A stretch of DNA of 64,000 bases from Mucilaginibacter rivuli (GTDB taxonomy: Bacteria > Bacteroidota > Bacteroidia > Sphingobacteriales > Sphingobacteriaceae). The position numbers and the translations under genes were made by a program. Where the stretch lies: the NCBI RefSeq assembly GCF_019391655.1, contig NZ_JAHXPQ010000002.1, positions 682,001 through 746,000 of the forward strand. The letters are read 5' to 3'. Under the pieces are notes generated by a model that had not been told where the DNA came from, made no database searches, and was given only the letters and a program-made list of their open reading frames with translations. Positions 8,386 through 18,175 of this stretch are shown piece by piece. Each line of letters begins with the position of its first letter. The stretch's first letter is position 1.

Positions 8386-9003
8386 TTATGCAATTTTAAT
8401 CATGTTTGTTGCAATATGCTCCACCTCGTTAGGGTTATGGCTTACAATTAGGCAGGTCGCGTTGAGTTCTTTGATCAGTTTACCCAGGTCGTTAATAAGT
8501 TCTGATCGCATATCATAATCCAATGCCGAAAATGGCTCGTCCATTAACAATAGTTGCGGTTTAATGGCAAGTGCACGTAAAATGGCTAAACGTTGCTGTT
8601 GCCCACCCGAAAGGAACTCGGGCTTGTGTTTGGTCAAGGTTTCTAATTTACCGAAATGTAGCAAACGCTCTATCCATGCCGCATCAGCTGTAGCGTATTG
8701 CAGGTGCTGCAACACCGTCATGTTTGGAAAAAGGGCGTAGTTTTGAAATACAAAACCCACATTACGCTTTTGGGGCTTTAGGTTATGCTTTTGTACGGTA
8801 TCCAGCCATACCTGCCCGTTGAAAGAGATTTTGCCTTTTTCAGGCTGAACAAGCCCGGCGATAATTTTGAGCAGCGTAGTTTTACCAGATCCCGACGGCC
8901 CCGTTATTTTGGTAATGGTGCCGGTTTCTATCCAGTTATCAACTTTTAACACCTGGTGCCCCGCATAGGTGCGCATCTTTTTTTCTATGTTGATAACGAT
9001 CAT
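8386..9003 (-). CDS. modC: Molybdate ABC transporter ATP-binding protein (short ModC)
   Basis: The 205-residue ATPase of the molybdate importer has Walker A GPSGSGKTT (residues 35-43), a Q-loop in VFQNYALFP, the signature LSGGQQQR and Walker B LLLMDEPFSALD. It energises import through the adjacent permease. Typical ModC proteins have about 350 residues including a C-terminal TOBE/Mop domain that binds molybdate; this one stops after the ATPase core and lacks that domain. The start overlaps the permease stop by 4 bp, indicating translational coupling. Assignment to molybdate rests mainly on the ModA and ModB neighbours; the ATPase alone would fit other small-ion importers. Confidence 0.85.
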   Translation of the reverse strand: MIVINIEKKMRTYAGHQVLKVDNWIETGTITKITGPSGSGKTTLLKIIAGLVQPEKGKISFNGQVWLDTVQKHNLKPQKRNVGFVFQNYALFPNMTVLQHLQYATADAAWIERLLHFGKLETLTKHKPEFLSGGQQQRLAILRALAIKPQLLLMDEPFSALDYDMRSELINDLGKLIKELNATCLIVSHNPNEVEHIATNMIKIA

Positions 9004-9671
9004 TCCAATGGGCTTTTTGCTGAGTGTTTATTGAAAATGAATACCGCTATCACAATAATAAAGGTAAGCGCGAACAGGATGAGCGAGTAGTTATTGGCGG
9101 CGGCATAATCCATATTCTCAACCGCGTCATAAATAGCGATAGAGGCCACTCGGGTAACACCGGGTATATTTCCACCAATCATCAGCACCACGCCAAACTC
9201 GCCAAGTGTATGGGCGAATGTGAGTACAATAGCTGTTAATAAGGATGGGCGTATGTTAGGGAGCAATACCTTTCGGAAAGTCTCGGTTTCTGATTTACCC
9301 AACGTGTATGATGCATGGGACAATGATAAAGGTAATTGCTGTAGGGCCGATTTGATAGGGCCTATCATAAATGGCATACTATAAATAACCGATGCCAACA
9401 CTAATCCCGGAAAGGAGAAAACAAACTGTATATTAAATTTATGTGACAGCCAATATCCTAAACCATGCTGCGGGCTCAGTGCCAGTAATAGATAGAACCC
9501 CAGTACAGATGGTGGTAAAACCAATGGCATAGTGATAAACGCATCTATTATGGTTTTTAAAACCGATTTGCCCCGGGATAACCACCAGGCAAGCGGCAGC
9601 CCGATAAGCAGCAGTATTGAGGTAGTTGTTGCAGCAAGCTTGAGCGTTAACCAAATGGGCGACCAATCCAT
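9000..9671 (-). CDS. modB: Molybdate ABC transporter permease ModB
   Basis: The 223-residue inner-membrane permease has about five to six hydrophobic helices. The cytoplasmic coupling motif of BPD-type permeases is seen as LPLSLSHASYTLGKSETETFRKVLLPNIRPSLLTA, quoted here in pieces: ASYTLGKSE and FRKVLLPNIRP. PLVLPPSVLGFYLL is typical of ModB/CysT-like permeases, and ending shortly after GEFGVVLMIGGN is typical of ModB. It carries molybdate or tungstate across the inner membrane together with ModC. It lies 26 bp downstream of modA and overlaps modC by 4 bp, forming a modABC operon read on the minus strand. Confidence 0.9.
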   Translation of the reverse strand: MDWSPIWLTLKLAATTTSILLLIGLPLAWWLSRGKSVLKTIIDAFITMPLVLPPSVLGFYLLLALSPQHGLGYWLSHKFNIQFVFSFPGLVLASVIYSMPFMIGPIKSALQQLPLSLSHASYTLGKSETETFRKVLLPNIRPSLLTAIVLTFAHTLGEFGVVLMIGGNIPGVTRVASIAIYDAVENMDYAAANNYSLILFALTFIIVIAVFIFNKHSAKSPLE

Positions 9672-9697
9672 TAATAAAGGGATGTTTTGTTAATCAA

Positions 9698-10453
9698 TTA
9701 TTGTACAAGGTAGCCGTATTTTTTTAATATGGCTTTTGCCGATGAAGATAACAGGTATTTGCAGAATTTTTGAACCTGCGGCAAATTATTATCGGTAGCG
9801 TGTTTTAATATAACCATGCCTTGCTGGATAGGTGTGTATAGCTTTTTATCTACTGGCGCCCAGTATAGTTTAATAGTTTGGTTATCATCCATCAGCAATG
9901 ATTGGCTGGTAAAGCCAAAATTTACCACGCCGGTAATAATATAGGTATTCACCTGGGCAATGCTTTCGCCGGTTACGGTTTTGGCTTTTATTTTATCAAT
10001 GATGTTTAGTTTGGTCAGTGCTTCAGTTGCGGCTTTGCCATAAGGCGCAATTGCAGGGTTTGCAATGGCTATTTTGCTGATATCATTATTTAAAATAATG
10101 CTTTGCCAATGCTTAATATCAATATTTTGAGTGCTGCAAACAATCAGGCTGCCCGATGCATAAACAAGGGGCTTATCCACTGCAAAGCCATCGGTATACA
10201 AACCTTGCGGGAAAGCCATATCGGCGGAGAGGAATACATCAAACGGGGCGCCATTTTTTATTTGGGTAGCCAGGTTGCCCGATGAGCCGATAATGGGTTC
10301 GATAACAATCCCGCTCCTTTTTGTGAAATCGGCACCCAGTACTTTGATCACAGATTGGAGGTTAGCAGCTACGGCTACTTTAATATTCTGCGCAAAACAT
10401 TGCTGTATCAGCAAAATAGCTAAAATAATGGCGGCACACTTTTTTATGATCAT
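9698..10453 (-). CDS. modA: Molybdate-binding periplasmic protein ModA
   Basis: The 251-residue protein has a signal peptide (about 1-22, QQCFAQ). The mature start IKVAVAANLQSVIKVL, the GSSGNLATQIKNGAPFDVFLSAD segment and the later VNFGFTSQSLL region are the standard landmarks of ModA-type substrate-binding proteins. It captures molybdate (or tungstate) in the periplasm for delivery to ModB. As first of the three mod genes it is read toward modB. The gap to the upstream oxidoreductase gene is only 34 bp, so transcription may begin farther upstream. The cargo is presumably needed by the molybdopterin oxidoreductase encoded at 18176-19024. Confidence 0.92.
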   Translation of the reverse strand: MIIKKCAAIILAILLIQQCFAQNIKVAVAANLQSVIKVLGADFTKRSGIVIEPIIGSSGNLATQIKNGAPFDVFLSADMAFPQGLYTDGFAVDKPLVYASGSLIVCSTQNIDIKHWQSIILNNDISKIAIANPAIAPYGKAATEALTKLNIIDKIKAKTVTGESIAQVNTYIITGVVNFGFTSQSLLMDDNQTIKLYWAPVDKKLYTPIQQGMVILKHATDNNLPQVQKFCKYLLSSSAKAILKKYGYLVQ

Positions 10454-10487
10454 AGCACATAGGTTAGTGCCGCAAATATAGCTGATT

Positions 10488-11120
10488 TTAGGCTTCGTCT
10501 TTTTTTAATATATCATGTGCGTCGGCACAGGTAATCTCTTTGTTATAAAGTTCAGATCCGGGTTGCTGCATTTGCCCGCCATCGCGCAGGTTGCCGGTAT
10601 CAATAGCTGCAAAGCCGATTTCTTCTATCAGGCGCGAAACCTTTGCTTTGGCCTCAATACTATCGCTCGCCATAAAAATAGCGCGCCGTTCCTGTAAAGG
10701 TAGTTTTTGCTCGCTGCTGTTATTCAGGTGCTGGTAATGTATGGTATTGAATGCTTTAACTATTGTGGCACCGGGCAAACGTTTGGCAGTTTCTTCGCTT
10801 GATGTTGAATTACCCAAGTCGGCAAGTTTACCGTTTGCGAGGTAGGGGTTCATGGCATCAATCACTATTTTGTCCTGCACGGTGATTGCATCCGGCAGGG
10901 CAGCGGTCTCGCGCCAGGGGGTGGCTAAAAAAACGATATCGCCAAAGGCGGCGGCCTCGTTCACGCTTAGCGCGATGGCGTTATCACCCAGTGATGTGAT
11001 CAGTTCTTTCAATGACTCAGGTCCGCGCGAATTACTCAATGCCACGGCGTGCCCGGCTTTGATAAAAAGGTTTGCTATAGTGGCTCCGATCTTGCCGGCG
11101 CCTATGATCCCGATCTTCAT
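10488..11120 (-). CDS. NADP-binding oxidoreductase of the F420-dependent NADP reductase family
   Basis: The 210-residue soluble protein opens with a Rossmann motif MKIGIIGAGKIGATIANLFIKAG (GAGKIG) and continues with SNSRGPESL, which suits NADP phosphate binding. VIDAMNPYL, KAFNTIHYQHL and the C-terminal LRDGGQMQQPGSELY region match the family named for F420-dependent NADP reductase. Bacteroidota are not known to make F420, so the true redox partner is probably a quinone, flavin or metabolite. It lies 34 bp upstream of modA on the same strand and could be the first gene of that operon, but a functional link to molybdate uptake is not established. Confidence 0.8.
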   Translation of the reverse strand: MKIGIIGAGKIGATIANLFIKAGHAVALSNSRGPESLKELITSLGDNAIALSVNEAAAFGDIVFLATPWRETAALPDAITVQDKIVIDAMNPYLANGKLADLGNSTSSEETAKRLPGATIVKAFNTIHYQHLNNSSEQKLPLQERRAIFMASDSIEAKAKVSRLIEEIGFAAIDTGNLRDGGQMQQPGSELYNKEITCADAHDILKKDEA

Positions 11121-11385
11121 AAAACAGCATTTTTTAATGGTGAAAAGTTAAAACAGGTCAACTTTCAAACAAATTCTATTGATTTTATAGAATTTACCTT
11201 TAATTAACACACAAGTGTATGTGTTTGTTTTTTTTTAAATTGGTAATAATTTAATTATATCATTATGAATTTTTAAATTTTTATAATAAATAGCATGTCT
11301 TTATTGAATAATGCGAAAAAAAAGGCAAACATTTTATAATTTTCATCATATTGCTTAACTTCGTTATTACACCTTTTTAATAAAA

Positions 11386-14300
11386 ATGGAGCAAACTGAT
11401 TCTAACCAACAAGGTCTTTACAGGCCAGAATTTGAACACGATTCGTGCGGAACGGGGTTTTTAGCCAATTTAAATGGCCATAAATCAAACGAAATTATTG
11501 TTGATGCGCTTACCATATTAGAAAATATGGAACACCGCGGCGCTTGCGGATGCGATCCGCTGAGCGGCGATGGCGCGGGACTTTTGATACAAATACCACA
11601 CGAATTTTTAATGGAAGAGTGTACCAGCCTCGAGATCAGCTTACCTGAACCGGGTGAGTATGGTGTAGGTATGATATTCTTTCCGAAAGAGCCGACAGCA
11701 AAAAAAGCTTGCCGTACCATTATTAAGAACGCGGTTGAAAAACTCGGTCTGCATATTTTAGGATACCGTAAGGTGCCTGTAAATTCGTCGGGCATAGGCG
11801 AGACCGCCCGCGCTGCAGAACCGGATGTTGAGCAGTTATTTATTGCCCGCCCGCACCACATTATCAATCCTGATGATTTTGAGCGCAAGCTTTATGTGCT
11901 GCGCCGTTTCATTACCAAAACAGTTAGCGAGACCATAAAAGATGCTCACGACCTGTTTTACTTTACTTCGTTATCGTGTAAAACCATAGTTTATAAAGGG
12001 CAGTTAACCACTTACCAGGTTCGCCAATATTATACCGATCTTTCTGATCCGCGTATGGCATCAGGCTTTGGTATGATACATTCGCGTTTCTCAACCAATA
12101 CCTTCCCTGCATGGCGTTTGGCACAGCCTTTCCGCATGATAGCGCATAATGGTGAGATCAATACCCTTACCGGTAACCTGAACTGGTTTTACTCAGGCCT
12201 TAAATCATACATGTCGCCTTATTTTACACAAGACGAAATGGAGATGTTATTGCCTGTTATTGATACCAACCAATCCGATTCGGCTTGTTTGGATAACATT
12301 GTTGAGATACTGCTGCACTCGGGCCGTTCATTACCACACGTTATGATGATGCTGGTACCTGAAGCATGGGATGGTAACGAGCAGATGGATCCGATTAAAA
12401 AGGCATTTTACGAATACCATGCAACTTTGATGGAGCCATGGGATGGGCCGGCAGCATTAACGTTTACCGATGGTAAACAAATAGGCGCCTTGTTAGATCG
12501 TAATGGGTTGCGCCCTTTACGTTACGCTGTAACCAGCGATAACCGCATCATTGTAGCATCAGAGGCTGGTGTATTGGCTTTAGATGAATCAAAAGTGATT
12601 CGTAAAGGCCGTTTACAACCGGGTAAAATGTTATTGGTTGATACCACACAAGGTAAGATAGTTACCGATGACGAAATAAAGAAAAGAATTGCCGGCGCGC
12701 AGCCTTATGGCCGCTGGTTAGAAAACTATAAGATACGTTTAGAAGAACTGCCTGAGCCACGCTTAACTTTCTCAAGCCTGGCGTCAGACTCGGTATTTAA
12801 ATACCAACAGGTATTTGGCTACTCGCGAGAGGATATAGAAACCATTATTATGCCCATGGCTGTTGATGGTAAAGAGCCTATAGGTTCGATGGGGACGGAT
12901 GTGCCTTTGGCTATCTTGTCAGACAGGCCGCAACATTTATCAAGCTACTTTAAGCAGTTTTTCGCACAGGTTACCAACCCGCCGATAGATCCTATCCGTG
13001 AGCGTTTGGTAATGAGCCTTGCTACCTTTATTGGTAACAATGGTAATTTGCTGGATGAGGATAAAATGCATTGCCATTGCGTAACGCTTAAACATCCTAT
13101 ATTAAATAACTATGAGTTGGAAAAACTGCGTAGTATTGATACCGGCTTATTCCACGCTAAAACACTGCAAACATACTTTAAAGCCGACGGGCAACCTGGC
13201 TCGCTTGAAAAAGCGATAGCAAGGCTTTGCCGTTATGCAGAAGATGCGGTAGAAGATGGTTTTGAAGTATTGATACTTTCCGATCGTGCTATCGATTCGG
13301 AACATGCCCCTATACCATCACTGATGGCTGTTTCGGCAGTGCATCACCACCTGATAAAAAAAGGTAGCCGTGGTTCGGTAGGTTTGGTTGTTGAGGCCGG
13401 CGATGTTTGGGAAGTTCACCATTTTGCATGTTTATTAGCATTTGGTGCAAGTGCCATTAACCCGTACTTAGCTTTGGCAAGTATTGAAACGCATAAAAAT
13501 GATGGTAAGCTTGATACCAACCTTGATATCAAAGCCTTATCTAAAAACTATATCAAAGCGGTAAGCGATGGTTTGCTGAAGATATTCTCCAAAATGGGTA
13601 TCTCAACCTTGCAATCATATCACGGCTCACAAGTGTTTGAAATACTGGGCCTTAACAAAGATGTAGTTGACCGTTACTTTGTTGGCGCGGTTACACGCAT
13701 TGGTGGCTTAAATAGTGATGATATTGCCCGCGAAGCGCTGTGCAAACACAAAATAGGTTTCGGCGAAGCGAAGAACGAAGTTCACTTACTACCCGAGGGT
13801 GGTATATACCAATGGAAACGCAGGGGCGAAGCGCACTTGTTTAACCCGGATACCATCCACTTATTACAACATGCTACCAAAACAAACGATTACAGCGTTT
13901 ACAAAAGGTATGCTAAACTGATCAACGATCAAACAGAGAAACACTATACCATCCGTGGCCTGTTGGATTTTGCACATCACCGCGAAGCTATCGCTCTTGA
14001 AGATGTAGAACCGGCAGAAAGCATCATGAAGCGTTTTGCTACAGGCGCCATGTCGTTCGGCTCTATCTCGCACGAAGCGCACAGCACGCTGGCTATCGCC
14101 ATGAACCGTATTGGTGCCAAGAGCAATACCGGCGAAGGTGGTGAAGACGAAATGCGTTACATCCCGATGGAAAACGGCGATTCGATGCGTTCGGCTATTA
14201 AACAGATTGCTTCGGCAAGGTTTGGTGTTACCAGTAACTACCTTACCAATGCTGATGAGCTACAGATAAAAATGGCGCAAGGTGCAAAACCGGGCGAAGG

Positions 14301-15909
14301 TGGACAGTTACCGGGCCATAAGGTGGATGACTGGATCGCTAAAACCCGCCACGCTACACCGGGCGTAGGTTTGATCTCTCCGCCGCCGCACCATGATATT
14401 TATTCTATCGAAGATTTGGCACAGCTGATATTCGATCTGAAAAACGCTAACCGTGCCGCACGTATTAACGTTAAGCTGGTATCAAAAGCAGGTGTTGGTA
14501 CTATTGCAGCAGGTGTTGCTAAGGCACATGCCGATGTGATACTGATTGCCGGATATGATGGTGGTACAGGTGCATCGCCAATAAGCTCTATCAAACATGC
14601 CGGTTTACCTTGGGAACTTGGTTTAGCCGAGGCCCATCAAACGCTGGTACGTAATAAACTGCGCAGCCGTGTTGTATTACAGGCCGATGGTCAAATGAAA
14701 ACCGGTCGCGATCTTGCTATTGCTGCCTTAATGGGAGCAGAGGAGTGGGGCGTAGCTACTGCGGCATTAGTTGCCGGTGGCTGTATCATGATGCGTAAAT
14801 GCCACTTGAATACCTGCCCTGTAGGTGTTGCCACACAAGACCCTGAATTACGTAAACTGTTCACCGGTCAGCCGGAGCATATTGTTAATCTGTTCCGTTT
14901 CCTTGCCGAAGAGATGCGTGAGATAATGGCTGAATTAGGTTTCCGTACCATTAACGAAATGGTTGGCCGTGTTCAGTTCCTTAAAGTTAAGGAAGGATTG
15001 AAACACTGGAAACTAAATAAAATTGACCTGTCGGGCATGTTGCACCCCGTATATAATGCTAAAGGCGCAACCCTTTACAATAGTGAGGCGCAAGACCACG
15101 GTATGGCAGATATATTGGATTGGAAATTGTTGGAGTATGCAAAACCTGCTCTTGAAGACCAAAGCCCTGTATTCGCGTCGTTCAATGTGAAAAATACAGA
15201 CCGTACCATTGGTACACTGTTATCTAACGAGATATCTAAGCGATATGGTTCTGAGGGCTTGCCTGAAAATACCATCAACTACAAATTTACAGGTTCGGCG
15301 GGGCAAAGCTTCGGCGCATTCTCGGCCAAAGGTTTATCTTTTGAGCTGGAAGGCGAGGCAAATGACTATGTAGGTAAAGGCTTATCAGGTGCGCAATTAG
15401 CCATCTATCCATCAAAAGAAGCAACCTTTGTTCCTGAAGATAATATTCTGATCGGTAACGTTGCCCTGTATGGCGCAACATCGGGCGAGGTATTTATCCG
15501 CGGTATGGCCGGCGAGCGTTTCGCGGTACGTAACTCGGGTGCTACGGCGGTTGTTGAAGGTGTTGGCGACCATGGTTGCGAATACATGACAGGTGGCCGC
15601 GCGCTTATCCTGGGTAAAACAGGCCGTAACTTTGCCGCCGGTATGAGCGGTGGTTTAGCCTGGGTTTACGATCCGGATAACTCATTCACCGAAAACTGTA
15701 ATACCGAGATGGTGGATCTTGATCCGCTATCGGCAAAAGATAAAGAACAGATAGTAACCTTGCTGCGCAAACACGTACAAATTACAGGAAGTACCGTTGC
15801 TAAAAACCTGTTGGAAAACTGGGAAGAAGCACTTCTGCGATTTGTTAAAGTATTCCCTAAAGAGTACAAAAAGGTTTTACAACAAGCACAATATCAAACC
15901 ATCAGCTAA
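11386..15909 (+). CDS. gltB: Glutamate synthase (NADPH) large subunit
   Basis: The 1507-residue enzyme makes glutamate from glutamine and 2-oxoglutarate. A 20-residue propeptide precedes the catalytic N-terminal nucleophile Cys21 in HDSCGTGF. The glutamine amidotransferase domain runs to about 430, then the central domain, then the FMN-binding synthase barrel (about 830-1190), and the C-terminal GXGXG beta-helix. Cys1133, Cys1139 and Cys1144 (C-x5-C-x4-C, in CHLNTCPVG) are the 3Fe-4S ligands. Length and order match bacterial GltB. The stop is 8 bp before gltD, so the two form an operon. The 265-bp AT-rich upstream region carries a weak -7-like TAACTTCG near 11354. Confidence 0.98.
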   Translation: MEQTDSNQQGLYRPEFEHDSCGTGFLANLNGHKSNEIIVDALTILENMEHRGACGCDPLSGDGAGLLIQIPHEFLMEECTSLEISLPEPGEYGVGMIFFPKEPTAKKACRTIIKNAVEKLGLHILGYRKVPVNSSGIGETARAAEPDVEQLFIARPHHIINPDDFERKLYVLRRFITKTVSETIKDAHDLFYFTSLSCKTIVYKGQLTTYQVRQYYTDLSDPRMASGFGMIHSRFSTNTFPAWRLAQPFRMIAHNGEINTLTGNLNWFYSGLKSYMSPYFTQDEMEMLLPVIDTNQSDSACLDNIVEILLHSGRSLPHVMMMLVPEAWDGNEQMDPIKKAFYEYHATLMEPWDGPAALTFTDGKQIGALLDRNGLRPLRYAVTSDNRIIVASEAGVLALDESKVIRKGRLQPGKMLLVDTTQGKIVTDDEIKKRIAGAQPYGRWLENYKIRLEELPEPRLTFSSLASDSVFKYQQVFGYSREDIETIIMPMAVDGKEPIGSMGTDVPLAILSDRPQHLSSYFKQFFAQVTNPPIDPIRERLVMSLATFIGNNGNLLDEDKMHCHCVTLKHPILNNYELEKLRSIDTGLFHAKTLQTYFKADGQPGSLEKAIARLCRYAEDAVEDGFEVLILSDRAIDSEHAPIPSLMAVSAVHHHLIKKGSRGSVGLVVEAGDVWEVHHFACLLAFGASAINPYLALASIETHKNDGKLDTNLDIKALSKNYIKAVSDGLLKIFSKMGISTLQSYHGSQVFEILGLNKDVVDRYFVGAVTRIGGLNSDDIAREALCKHKIGFGEAKNEVHLLPEGGIYQWKRRGEAHLFNPDTIHLLQHATKTNDYSVYKRYAKLINDQTEKHYTIRGLLDFAHHREAIALEDVEPAESIMKRFATGAMSFGSISHEAHSTLAIAMNRIGAKSNTGEGGEDEMRYIPMENGDSMRSAIKQIASARFGVTSNYLTNADELQIKMAQGAKPGEGGQLPGHKVDDWIAKTRHATPGVGLISPPPHHDIYSIEDLAQLIFDLKNANRAARINVKLVSKAGVGTIAAGVAKAHADVILIAGYDGGTGASPISSIKHAGLPWELGLAEAHQTLVRNKLRSRVVLQADGQMKTGRDLAIAALMGAEEWGVATAALVAGGCIMMRKCHLNTCPVGVATQDPELRKLFTGQPEHIVNLFRFLAEEMREIMAELGFRTINEMVGRVQFLKVKEGLKHWKLNKIDLSGMLHPVYNAKGATLYNSEAQDHGMADILDWKLLEYAKPALEDQSPVFASFNVKNTDRTIGTLLSNEISKRYGSEGLPENTINYKFTGSAGQSFGAFSAKGLSFELEGEANDYVGKGLSGAQLAIYPSKEATFVPEDNILIGNVALYGATSGEVFIRGMAGERFAVRNSGATAVVEGVGDHGCEYMTGGRALILGKTGRNFAAGMSGGLAWVYDPDNSFTENCNTEMVDLDPLSAKDKEQIVTLLRKHVQITGSTVAKNLLENWEEALLRFVKVFPKEYKKVLQQAQYQTIS

Positions 15910-15917
15910 TTATTATA

Positions 15918-17396
15918 ATGGGAAAACCAACCGGATTTAAAGAGTTTGGAAGGGAGCTGCCATCAAAAATAGCTCCTCAAGAACGTATAGCTAACTATAA
16001 GGAATTTGTAAATTTATATTCAGACGAGAAACTGAATGAGCAATCGGCCCGTTGTATGAACTGTGGTGTTCCGTTTTGCCATAACGGTTGCCCGCTGGGT
16101 AATATCATCCCTGAGTTTAACGATGCTGTTTATCGTAAAGATTGGGAAGAAGCATACACCATTTTATCATCAACAAATAACTTCCCCGAGTTTACAGGCC
16201 GTATTTGCCCTGCGCCTTGCGAGTCTGCATGTGTACTGGGTATAAACAAGCCACCTGTAGCTATCGAAGAGATAGAGAAACACATCATCGAGATAGCTTA
16301 CGAGAAAGGTATGGTTAGGCCAACAGCACCGCTTATTAAAACAGGCAAAAAGGTTGCTGTTGTAGGTTCAGGTCCGGCGGGTTTAGCTGCTGCAGCTCAG
16401 TTGGTTAAAGCAGGCCATAGTGTTACTGTTTATGAGCGTGATGATAACCCGGGTGGTTTATTACGTTACGGCATCCCCGATTTCAAACTGGAAAAAGGAG
16501 TAGTAGAGCGCCGTATCAAAGTTATGGAAGAAGATGGTGTTGTGTTTAAATGCAATACCGAAGTAGGCAAAGATATTATGCCCGAAGAACTTACCCGTAA
16601 CAATGATGCTGTTGTAATTGCAGGTGGTTCAACCATCCCGCGTAACCTGCCAATACCAGGCCGCGATTTGAAAGGTATCCATTTTGCTATGGATTTCCTG
16701 AAACAACAAAATAAACGTGTAAGCGATATAAAAGTTACTGCCGAAGATATTTTAGCTACAGGTAAAGATGTAGTGGTAATAGGTGGCGGTGATACAGGGT
16801 CTGACTGTGTAGGTACTTCAAACCGCCAGGGTGCTAAATCTGTTACTCAGTTTGAAGTAATGAGCAAGCCACCTGAGCAACGTACCGCCCACATGCCTTG
16901 GCCAAGCTACCCTATGGTACTTAAAGTAACCAGTTCGCACGAGGAAGGTGTTGTACGCCATTGGGGTGTTAACACAAAAGAATTTTTAGGCGATGCTAAT
17001 GGCAACCTGCGCGCGCTTAAAGTTGCCGATGTAAGCTGGGAACTTGATGTGATGAACCGCCCTGTAAAATTTGCAGAGGTAGAAGGTTCTGAACGCGAAA
17101 TACCTTGCCAGGCTGTATTTTTAGCCATGGGCTTTTTACACCCGCAGCATACCGGTATGTTGGAGCAATTAGGCGTTGAGCTTGATGAACGTAAAAACGT
17201 AAAGGCCCGTGAGGGTGTTTACCGTACCAACGTAGGTAAAGTATTTGCAGCAGGCGATATGCGCCGTGGCCAGTCTTTAGTTGTATGGGCTATATCAGAG
17301 GGCCGCGAATGCGCCCGCAAGGTAGATGAGTTTTTGATGGGCCACTCTGCCCTCGAAAGTAAAGATGTAGTTAACCTGTTTGAACAGGTGTTTTAA
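15918..17396 (+). CDS. gltD: Glutamate synthase (NADPH) small subunit
   Basis: The 492-residue partner of GltB feeds electrons from NAD(P)H to the large subunit. The N-terminal Fe-S domain shows the cysteine sets [17 protein letters not shown] and [12 protein letters not shown] for two 4Fe-4S clusters. An FAD-binding motif [17 protein letters not shown] (about 147) and an NAD(P)H-binding motif [15 protein letters not shown] (about 290) follow, ending with the FAD motif [18 protein letters not shown]. It is read 8 bp behind gltB and is followed by a rho-independent terminator at 17428-17460. All expected motifs are intact. Confidence 0.98.
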   Translation: MGKPTGFKEFGRELPSKIAPQERIANYKEFVNLYSDEKLNEQSARCMNCGVPFCHNGCPLGNIIPEFNDAVYRKDWEEAYTILSSTNNFPEFTGRICPAPCESACVLGINKPPVAIEEIEKHIIEIAYEKGMVRPTAPLIKTGKKVAVVGSGPAGLAAAAQLVKAGHSVTVYERDDNPGGLLRYGIPDFKLEKGVVERRIKVMEEDGVVFKCNTEVGKDIMPEELTRNNDAVVIAGGSTIPRNLPIPGRDLKGIHFAMDFLKQQNKRVSDIKVTAEDILATGKDVVVIGGGDTGSDCVGTSNRQGAKSVTQFEVMSKPPEQRTAHMPWPSYPMVLKVTSSHEEGVVRHWGVNTKEFLGDANGNLRALKVADVSWELDVMNRPVKFAEVEGSEREIPCQAVFLAMGFLHPQHTGMLEQLGVELDERKNVKAREGVYRTNVGKVFAAGDMRRGQSLVVWAISEGRECARKVDEFLMGHSALESKDVVNLFEQVF

Positions 17397-17427
17397 TTTG
17401 CTCACCAAACCAAACCTTAATACCATA

Positions 17428-17460
17428 GCGGGACGGCATTTGCTGTCCCGTTTTGTTTTT
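17428..17460 (+). terminator. Rho-independent terminator of gltBD
   Basis: CGGGAC (17429-17434) pairs with GTCCCG (17445-17450), with a short inner extension, followed by TTTTGTTTTT. Confidence 0.85.
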
Positions 17461-17474
17461 ATAAATTAGCCATT

Positions 17475-18083
17475 ATGAAAAGGTATCTCCTTGTAATATT
17501 AGTATCGCTGTTATCTGTACATGTATTTGCTCAACAGCCGGTAACTTCGCAACCTGCATCATTAGTAATGGGCTCAAAAGCTCCCGATTTTAATGGTGTT
17601 GACTACCAGGGTAAAAAGCATAACCTTAAATCATTATTAAAAGGGCATAGCGCGGTAGTTATATTTTTTTATCGCGGGCAATGGTGCCAGTATTGTAATA
17701 AATACCTTAAACTAATGCAGGATAACCTGGCCAAGCTTACCGCCAAAGGCGCCGCCGTTGTTGCGGTTACCCCCGAAGTTGACCTGGCTATAAATACTAC
17801 TGCGTCAAAAACAGGCGCGGGTTTCCCCATTATGAATGATAAGGGCTACAAAATAATGAAAGCTTACAAAGTTGATTATGTAGTAAGCGCTACCGATCTT
17901 GCCCTGATGCGGAAATATCATATAGATATAGATGCCAATAATGGTAATGCCGATCATGTTTTACCTATACCGGCAACCTACGTTATCAACAAAAAAGAGA
18001 AGATCGTATTTGCTCATTTTGATGTTGATTATCGCAAACGTGCCGCTATGGATGATATTATAGCAGCCATCCCTGCGATGTAA
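17475..18083 (+). CDS. Secreted peroxiredoxin-like (AhpC/TSA superfamily) protein
   Basis: The 202-residue protein has a signal peptide (about 1-20, HVFAQ) and a thioredoxin fold. The active-site stretch FFYRGQWCQYCNKYL gives a C-x2-C pair where typical peroxiredoxins have one peroxidatic Cys. Later landmarks are VVAVTPEV, FPIMNDKGYKIMKAYKV and the cis-Pro region LPIPATYVINKKEKI. A role in periplasmic thiol or peroxide chemistry is likely. A second gene of the same type (FFYRGQWCPYCNKQM) starts at 63648, so the window holds two paralogues. It lies after the gltBD terminator and is transcribed separately. Confidence 0.85.
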   Translation: MKRYLLVILVSLLSVHVFAQQPVTSQPASLVMGSKAPDFNGVDYQGKKHNLKSLLKGHSAVVIFFYRGQWCQYCNKYLKLMQDNLAKLTAKGAAVVAVTPEVDLAINTTASKTGAGFPIMNDKGYKIMKAYKVDYVVSATDLALMRKYHIDIDANNGNADHVLPIPATYVINKKEKIVFAHFDVDYRKRAAMDDIIAAIPAM

Positions 18084-18175
18084 GTTATTTAGTTATTGAG
18101 TTTTTTTGACCATTAAAGTTACAATTCCTCAATAAAATAAAAACTTAGTAACCTAACAACCCAACAACTTGAAAA

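Noticed and set aside
11350..11365. gltB promoter (TAACTTCG)
   Set aside because: One mismatch to the -7 consensus and no TTG at -33; mentioned with gltB but not listed as a feature.
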